Shown here: in pieces, positions 26,401-35,400 of the stretch
Layout of the letters: every line of letters starts with the position of its first letter
How positions within the stretch are numbered: position 1 is the first letter of the stretch
Origin: Cocos nucifera
Taxonomy: Eukaryota; Streptophyta; Magnoliopsida; Arecales; Arecaceae
Assembly: GCA_006176705.1 (NCBI GenBank)
Contig: QRFJ01000381.1
Location: forward strand, 1,606,906 to 1,670,905
Length of the DNA stretch: 64,000 nt
Reading direction: 5' to 3'
Translations under genes and position numbers: made by a program
The notes under the pieces: model-generated
Seen by the model: only the letters and a program-made list of their open reading frames with translations
What the model was told of the DNA's origin: nothing
Databases searched by the model: none

Positions 26401-29400
26401 TTCTAAGGATACCTCTCAAAGCTAGAGTTTGAGCGAAAGATCTGAGATGTCTTACAATCCAGAGATGTTACCTTATGAGATGAATATTCAGAACTATAGT
26501 GCTGGCTGGATAAAGGGATGGACTGATGTTCCTTCGAAGTATGCGGATGATCCAGATATCCACGAGCATCACGATACTCGACAAAATTTTAGAACAATAA
26601 AAATCTTGAGGTTAGTAAATTATTTTTTTATATCTTGAAAAATTATACATTGAATACATGTAATGTATTGTTTTAGACTTTTTTACTTTATTTTGGGAAT
26701 GTTAGAACTATTATATAACATAAAACAGCATTAATTTGGATCTAAATTAATTTGAAAATTAAAAAAAAATACTTGGAATCAAAATTGAGTCCAAAAAAAA
26801 AAGGGTATGCCGGAGCGTACCGAGTGTCGGTACGGTACGATATCGTACCATACCGACCATAAATCGATATGGAAATCAGTACCGATTCCTGAATCCTTGG
26901 TCTCGACTGAGCTAAATTGGATTTGGTTTACTCGAAAGCCCTATATGGATTTGTCCTAATCAAAACAAGGCTTGTCCTGGTGAGAAAAGACCTTATCCTG
27001 ATATGACAAGACTTGTCTTGATGAGATCCAGGATTATCCTAAAATCATAAGATGAAATTTGGACAAGGCTCTTTCGAAAACTCTGTATGGATTTGTCTTG
27101 ATAAGATTCGACCTAGTCCTGACCTGATCAAGGCTTGTCCTAACTTGATTAGAACTTGTCCTAATTCCATTGGATGGGACTTGATTAAGGCTTATCTTAA
27201 ATCCCATAAGATAGGAACTGAACAAGGGTTAAAGGTTGACCCATGTTACAGGAAAGAAGGGAGAGGGCGTGCGCCCCCTGGAGATTTTCTAGGGGTGCAT
27301 GCCCCTTGTATTTTTACGTGGAGAGAGGGCCACGTCCCCCCTTGGACGTGCGCCCCATATGGATAAGGGAGGAGGCATCCATTCAAATGGATTTGAATGG
27401 GTCAAAGAGTCTTGATGAGATCAAAGACTAAGAGATAAAAGCCTTGCACCACCCTCCTTCCTATCCATTTGTTGACACCATTTTTTGGAGATTTTTGGGG
27501 ACAAAACCAGATGAAAATCTGGTGTTGGGCGTGGAGATCAGATGGGAGTTCAATTTAATCAAGCAAATTAGTTGCTTGATCATTTGGGACTCTAAGGTGG
27601 CGCAGGAGTCTATTTAAAGACCCTGTGCCCTAAGGTTTCATTATTCCAATCGATCCACGCCCAAAGGCTATCAAAATCTCTTCTCCACGCCTCCCTCCTC
27701 TGCTTCTCTTCCTCTTCTCCATGCCCAAGAGTTAGGCAAAACCGGCAAGCAAGAATCAAGTTTTGTTGACGCCAAGATCAGCACGAGACATTCATGAGAC
27801 GCACGCACAATCTTTGGAGATCGATTTGAAGGCTCTACAGGAAGATATCAGATCTGATCTTTGAAGATCAGATCCAATAGGAGACGGCATCCAGAACCAA
27901 CCCAAGTGGACTTCGGTAGAGGTCGGGTGCATGCGCGGCTAGATCCAGAACCTCAAGCTTCGTCAGATCATCAGCAGGGTAAAGTGTTTACCCAAATCAG
28001 GTAGCAATCATTGTTACAATTTTAATTTAATTTAGTTTTGATATCAGATCTAAGAACTCTCAGATCTGATCAGATCTCGTAGGAAAATTTTTGAAATTTC
28101 ACCTTAGATCAGATCAGATCAGATCAATCCTGCAGCAGGAAAAATAGTTTTTCCTTCAGAAACATGGTTCTGCACTTCTGGTCAAGGTAGCCAGGGAAAA
28201 GCTGGTAGACATGAAGTCAAGAGGGGAAAGCTATTTTACCGATCATGCAGTTTAAGTTCACATAACCATGCAGCCACTCATGTTCCATCACACTTGCAAA
28301 TGTACAAAAGCCAAGAAAGGGGGAAGAAAACAAGGATTTATATAGACTACTGCATTCATCTCTTACATATTATGACTCCGAGAAACATTAACTTTTTTAC
28401 AATTTAAGAGAAGACAGTCAAAGAACAACTGTCGTTTCAGCTTTGTTGTCATATCAAAACATAACATCAAATAGCTTATCCAATAACTAGGATGCCATTA
28501 AAATGGCTGCCAACAGTGTTATTCTTATATAATAAGGATATTTTGATCAATATCTGAATAAGATTAGAGATGCCTAAGGAAAGCACTCACAGTTATCAGA
28601 TGCTATTTTGACAAACAAGATGTAAATAAGAAATGTTTACTTACTATACAGATAATGAGATTAGAAATGAATGCAAAGATAACTGTCGGCAAAAACTTCG
28701 GTCATGAGATCAGTTTCAAAAAGTCTTACTTGTTTTACAGTGATTCCAAGAGGGAAAGCTTGATTCTTCTTCAACAAATCATTTCTTGGCAAAGACATGT
28801 AAGACTGCAGCACATGAAGGATAAGGTTTACCATCCACCCAACATATCCAAGGGTAACTGTGGTCATTAACATCAACCAATCATATGTTTGAAAATAATG
28901 AAGGCCTGACAGGGACAGGCCTCTCAGGAACTGGGATAATTTCATGGCAGCTTTGTAATCCCTTGCAGCTATGAGATCTTCAATTTGACTGAGAACATAG
29001 GAATAATTTGCCAAAGGCTTAAATTGCTTGAACCAAAGAGAATTTGATTGCTTTAGCTCTTTGCCTCTAATTAAGGAAACAAAAGGTATATATTTGGTAA
29101 GTGCCAAGAAGGATCAACCTTCATGCTCCTGCTTCCAACTAAAGCAAAACAATCTATATATGAGCGCAAGGAGATGAGATAAGTTTACCATCAAGATGAA
29201 AGGTTCAGGAAATTTCATAGAGAGCTAGATTGTGAGATTAGATGTGAACACCAATAAACATCATTGAGAAAAAAAAAAATCTACATGCAAGCCTAGTGAT
29301 ATCTATCTGAAGGAGGCTAAGAACTCATGGCACGAAACTTAAAAAAACAGATTGACGCATCCAGAATCAAGACTCGTTTTTAATTCCTCTGGGACATAAT

Positions 29401-32400
29401 TAGAACTTAGAAGGCTGTGATTGGGATTCCTTTCTAGACTGTGCAGAAGCTAAAGCAGTCCAATATACTTTGTAGAAAATAAAGCTAAGATGTATGTTTA
29501 GTTAAAAATATTAGTTTAGTTGCCATTACTTGTTTTATGTGTCACCTAAATCAGTTGAAGGGTAATGAAGTCGACAAGAGTCCTGCCAAAAGAACTAATA
29601 TGCAACACGCTTTTGTCTTCATGTCCACCTCAGTATGTCCTGTGCCTCCAATATGCAATCCATAGTCTGAAACACTGCTCATACTTGAATGGGATCAGCA
29701 AGATGGTTGTCATCATGTGTCATGTAATTTTATAGAACTTTGCATATTCCCGAGTCAACAAAGCTTCTCCCATCACCCTTCCTCTCCAACACTAAGCTTT
29801 TATGATATCAGTTAGACTTATGATGTCGGTGTCCTAATTATTCAGCTACTCTTGTGTTTATGTCTTCCATAAGTCCAAGAAGTAGGGTGTTTTACCAAGT
29901 CAAGATTTGAAGCAGCGTTAGCACATTGTGGTTGATATTTCTATTAGAGGTTGTTCAGCTTCCATACAAGACACATCTTTCATGAGATGAGCATTCTATT
30001 GCCCCACCTATCCACTCTAGCATGTGGAAAGCTACTCATATCACAAAAAACTTGGGTTAGCCATTTTGTAAGCCATCATTACATTTCTCAAACATTATTG
30101 TATCATTTAGCATCTCATCAATCCAAGTGGTAATTGACTGCTTTGTAAGTCTTGCACCATTTAGCAGTAAATGACCTCTACCAACTATGTCTAATCTATC
30201 CTAAGTTTAATAGAAGAGTGATGACCAAACACACCTTCTTAAGGCTTCCGTAATGAACAATGTGGGCTATTGCCATCATTAGTAAATGACATGCATATAT
30301 GCTTCTCAAATTCCATTTATTAGTCAAAACAATTCTTGAACATGAGAACGCAAGATGTTGGGAAAAGCATAGTTCTATGTTTTACAACTTAAAGCAGATA
30401 AAAGAACACTAAGGTGGATGTATGGTGAAAAAAGGATAGGGTTTCAAAGAAATCATAGGAAACAAAAATTAAGAATAGGATGGAAAGAACCAACTGGGTT
30501 GGTATAGGATATGCACAGAAATGATTTGAGGCAACCAGGAAAGAGAGGAAAAAACAAAAACAAAAGAAGATAACTCGAATCTAGGTAGAGGTACTGATGA
30601 GAAGACCTCCAATACCACGGATGTCAGGGACAAAGAGATAGCCAAATGGCAAAATAATCATAAAGCCTAGGAAAAGGTTCGTTGGTTGGTCATGAAAGCC
30701 AACACATTGCAGCAAAATCATCAGTCTGTAACTACCCAACCAGTGTGCCACTTATTGATAAATTCTTTTGTGTTTGACAATATTGGTGGGAGAATAACCA
30801 ATTAGAATGATCAGGGACGAATATTTTGGAAACAATAATGCCAACATTTGGAAACCAGAACCTCCTCCTGCATGGAGGATAGAAGCAGCCACTGGATATA
30901 GCATAATAATCATGTTGCCTAAATCAGATTTATATTGCCCATATAATCAATCACATAAACATTGGTGTTCAAAGAATATGGAAAATGATGCACAAAAAGT
31001 ACCGCAACTTCCAAAGTCCATATATCTTCACAATTTAACACTAACTAACTCTACATCAAATGGATACAAATCTAATGCACTTATCAAAATCAATCCCCAT
31101 TTGATTAAGATTGAAAATTAACTTGGAAAAAATCCTAATAATGATTATTCTTAGATATTTGCCACATTTTTTTGTTAATTTAAGAAACACCATATGAATT
31201 GTAAATTCACAGTCCTTAAGGTTCTTCATTTTTCTTGTCAAAAATTAGATGCCTACATTTTGATCATGGGGAGCATGTGTGTTTTATGAAAAAGTAGTTC
31301 AGGGTAACTTAAGTATCATTCATAGACAATTGCAGATGAAATGGATTAGATGTATGAACTCACATTTGACTATCAGAAAGAAAATCATATCGATATCATC
31401 AAACCATATGGTAGAGCAGACTGCAGAAATATTTCTAATTCATCACTTCATGACATCTCCTAGAAAACAACTAAAGCATTTTGAAATATGTCTCAAATAT
31501 ACAGTAACAAAGAAAAAAAAAGGGTAATAAACAGAATGCTATTCCAGACAGAGGATACGTGACTTGCGAAGGAACTGATTGAGAATCTGCTTTGCATTTG
31601 CCAGAGCAGCTTCAACTTCTTCTGCCTATTTGAAGTGAACCAAACATGTATAAATATGCATTGATATATTGGCAGGTTACAAATAAAGGTGAATTGTTTT
31701 TCTTGCAGGTACATAAAACACCTTAATGAACATAACAAACATGAAAGTTAACCAAAATAAACTAATGATCCTATTATAATGCAGTAGAAATGATTTTTTT
31801 CAATAACATTTAGTGCATTTTAAAATATTTGGGAAACTAACCTCGCTCAACCTAAGGTAACTCAGCGGCAAAATCCCGACTGAATTAAGTGGGCATGGCA
31901 AACCAACAAGAGTAGCCTGTCAATTTTAAAAATCAACAAGGGGAAAAATGAAGATATATGATATCTACTAATTAATAGATGAACACTTGGAAATCACTAT
32001 ATTACCATTAGGGGTGCTATATCAGCCTGATTGACATCTATTCTTTCAATGCCTGTAAGGCCCCACTCAATAGGAGTGGGCATATCATGTTTATGATCGT
32101 CAACAAAACGAAAACCATCATCAGATTGGCTACTTGGGATCAACTGTCTGGGATACTTAATGCCAGCTCCCCATGCGACCAACGGAGTGTCTGTATTGGA
32201 GGGATGCCCATCCCCATGACTTCCTATCAGGAAAACCAATACCATGTCAGGACTTCGGGAGGAAGAGCAACAGTATTGCTGACTCCAAGGTAAACAAATT
32301 GTTACTTACACAATGGATGCGATCATAAAGAAGGACATGCTATATTATGTGACCTTTTAAAGCATCGCACAAATAACACTCAAACAAGGGAATATGGATC

Positions 32401-35400
32401 ATTGCATTGTTCAAGTTCCACACAGTTAAAGATTTTGTTTTGATGACTTTACTCTGCAAGAAATGGAATTTTAATGGATTTCCCATCAGAGTATTTTAAA
32501 AATTTAGATCATGGTTCAGCACAATGTGCTTGCTTTCTTACACCAGTGACATCCAACAACAATTCTCCAATATCAGTAGCTAAGGTCTATAGCTTTCTAC
32601 GAACCGCATTTAAAGTTCAGTCTGCATTGACTATTAAGATATATTCACTTCCCTTCCATTGGCCTCTTTATCTAGTTGCAGGCTTCTTCAAAAAAAAAGA
32701 AAAAAAAAAGGCGTGTGATTTTGTGCTTTCACTATTTTTTGAGTACTCGCAATCTATGATTACCATGAATTTGCAGAGACTGGTAAGATACTACATAGTG
32801 CATCACATAATTAGGATAAGTCAATTCTTAAGCTATTGACCCAACAGGTATATTGTTGCATTAGCATCAATTTCAAAAATTCTCAAATTTAACATAGATA
32901 GAAATGTACAGAGATTCCCAGCTGGCTGTATAATATTGCAGGTTAGCAAAGGTAGAAGCTTCACATTGAATATTGCCCCACAAAAGTTTCAGCTTCAGCA
33001 CTTAAAAAATTTCCTTAAAATAGAATATGTCCAATTGAGCAACTTTTTAGTGCACCAAAGTTAATCTGTATCTCATAACACAAGTTCAAAAATAATGTAA
33101 CAAGAAAAAACAGAAAGAGAGTAAAAGAAAGGAGAAGTGGAAAAGATGCATATATTTTGTTCAAACCTTTATCGCTCATTCCATGGTCTGCTGTAAAAAT
33201 ATAAGTTGTTTGGTTGTCCTTGAAGTAGCTTTCCATGAGGTTATAGACACCTTCCGCAATTTGATCAACAACCTTAACGTTGTTCAGATAGATAGATGAG
33301 TAGGGCCGGTGAGCATGACCATTTGTGTCACAACCAAGTAAATGCAAAAATATGACCAATTTATCCTGTAGGAGTAACTGCCTTAGTTTAGGATCATCAT
33401 AAGATCTATTCAGAAGGCTGCGAAATTGATCAAATGACCAGTGATCCAGGAACGATGCATCTGCAGTAAAATTCCTTAGACCAGTAAAAAGCATATCCAA
33501 AACTATATCCATGTAAGAACTAAGGAAATATCCGTATTAGGATTTGCCCAGTTCTTATCTATTTTTAAAAAATAAAAATTAAAAAAAAACAGCAAAGAAA
33601 ATATAAACCACCATATTTTTTTCAACTAGGTTTCAGACCCAGAAAATTCGTTTCATGGTTGAGGATAGAAACTAGTGTTTCTAATCAATCAAAAAATGTT
33701 GTTACATGCAAAATATATATAATAACTAATCATTACCGTATATCATCCTGTATACAGATAAAAATGTGGTAAGAAGCAAGAACAATATGAAAAAAAGTTT
33801 GTATTATTCTAAATTTTGGGGAATGACCATACTTTGTTGATATACTTTTAACCAATAAATGTTAAACCAGGCATGCAGTTCAAGGAATCAGAAAAACTCA
33901 TAAGGAAACAATCAAGATCGTGAGGGGATGGGAGGTGAGGCCTTCAATGCATAAGACAGAAAAAAAGGGGGGAAAAACTTCTCTGGTTGATAATGCTGAC
34001 ACCATCTCTGGTATTACAGCCATTTTAATGCTATATATAGATCTTGAATGCCTAAGCAGCCTAACTCCACAATATATATGTATGTTAGATAGATAGATAG
34101 ATAGATATATGTATATATGTATGCATACATACATACATATATAATATATATATCCCACACAGGATGCCAATATACACCATTTCAACACTTAATTGTCAAG
34201 CATGCTCTTTCCTCATGAATACCATTACATCACCATAGACCCTTTAACAAGATCATATCATCCTAGCATACAAGGATCCAGCCCAATATAAACTAATACA
34301 TTTCAATGCCAAAATAACAATAATAATTGTGTAAATGAGAACCAACCTAAAGAGCCTTAAAAAAATGATATAAAGTACAAATTATTGCATTATCATGGCA
34401 GAACATAGGGTGTGTATGAACAACTAATCAATAATCGCTATAAATTTGATATCAACCTTCATAAATAATAAGTTGGATGATTCTGTACCCAATCATTATT
34501 TAAAATAAATGGGTATTTGAATCATTCTGCCTAAGTACTACCAATCCATCATCAGGGTTATTGTTGATAAATTGGATTGCCTCAAACAAAGTTTTAAATC
34601 AGATTAAATTAGTAATACATATTATACCATACAGTTTTCCAAGAAGAGCATCCTAGTGCTGTAGTCCATATTATACCATACCAGATTCTATCAGATTAAA
34701 TTAGTCTTTCTCATTTCTCTTTTCCATTTCTTCTTGTTCATCTTGTTCCCCATCATCCTTCCACTCCTTCGTACTTTGTTCTTCTCCAACTAAACTAATT
34801 TGGTTGTTTTTACTTGTTATTTTCTTTCTCCCTATTTCTTCCTCTTTTCTTCTTCATATTGACCTTTTTACTTCAAAACCTTCTACCACCAGCCGATCAC
34901 TTACTCCAACAAATCACTTACTTCAAAACCTTCTTCATATTGACAGCTGTAACACCATATCAGTCAACATATCAATTTCGTCTCTTACTTGACATGCTGT
35001 AGAACACACAAACGAACAGAAATACACATTCCATGCATCGTAGAGACATAGGTATATGGGTTCATAAAACAATTCCAAGAAAAGAAACCTATTTCTTATA
35101 CTTTGTCTATCAATTTTAAGATGCACATCTTCTTAAGCATTCCTCCAATCTCTACTTTTTTGGATTGTATACCAAAATTGTGATAATATAGTAGCATCAT
35201 AAATCTTCTTCCAATTTTGTTGGTGACACAAATAACTTTCAACAAGTGGAGCTTCCCTGGCTACAAAAGGAGAAAGAAAGAAACTAATCTTAAATGCAAT
35301 ATGACAGAACGTGAGATCAATAAGCCTTAAGGTCATCAATATCTACCAATGTTATTAAAGGCGTACCTCAGGCACAAAAAGCACTAGACGCAAGGGCCGT

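Larger units (their letters stand above)
22064..26899 (+). mobile_element. Decayed autonomous-type hAT DNA transposon
   Basis: Flanked by a perfect 8-bp duplication GTCTCGAC (22056-22063 and 26900-26907), the size expected for hAT. Ends are imperfect inverted repeats (CATGGAAT / CAAGGATT). Both subterminal regions are dense in CGGTAC motifs, and ACGGTACGATAT occurs on both sides (about 22194 and 26833). The interior encodes a broken hAT transposase. The uninterrupted target is visible in the sister LTRs near 43160 and 51413. Confidence 0.9.
20893..28158 (+). mobile_element. Solo LTR of the copia family, split by a hAT insertion
   Basis: It starts TGTTAGATGAGTGCCC and ends CCTTCA, like the 2.3-kb LTRs of the copia element at 42053-52608 read on the opposite strand. 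Shared segments include the GCCCTAGAAGCCAGA start and the AAATCGTGCTAGCAC box. Flanks are GAAAT (20888-20892) and GAAAC (28159-28163), a near-perfect 5-bp target duplication. Removing the hAT and one of its target copies leaves about 2.42 kb. No internal domain follows, so it is a solo LTR. It lies antisense to PIGN. Confidence 0.85.
20633..28729 (-). other. PIGN intron 8 (8.1 kb), TE-expanded
   Basis: About 7.3 kb of this intron is a solo LTR with a nested hAT transposon. The remainder (20633-20892 and 28164-28729) is AT-rich DNA with no recognised feature. Confidence 0.9.
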
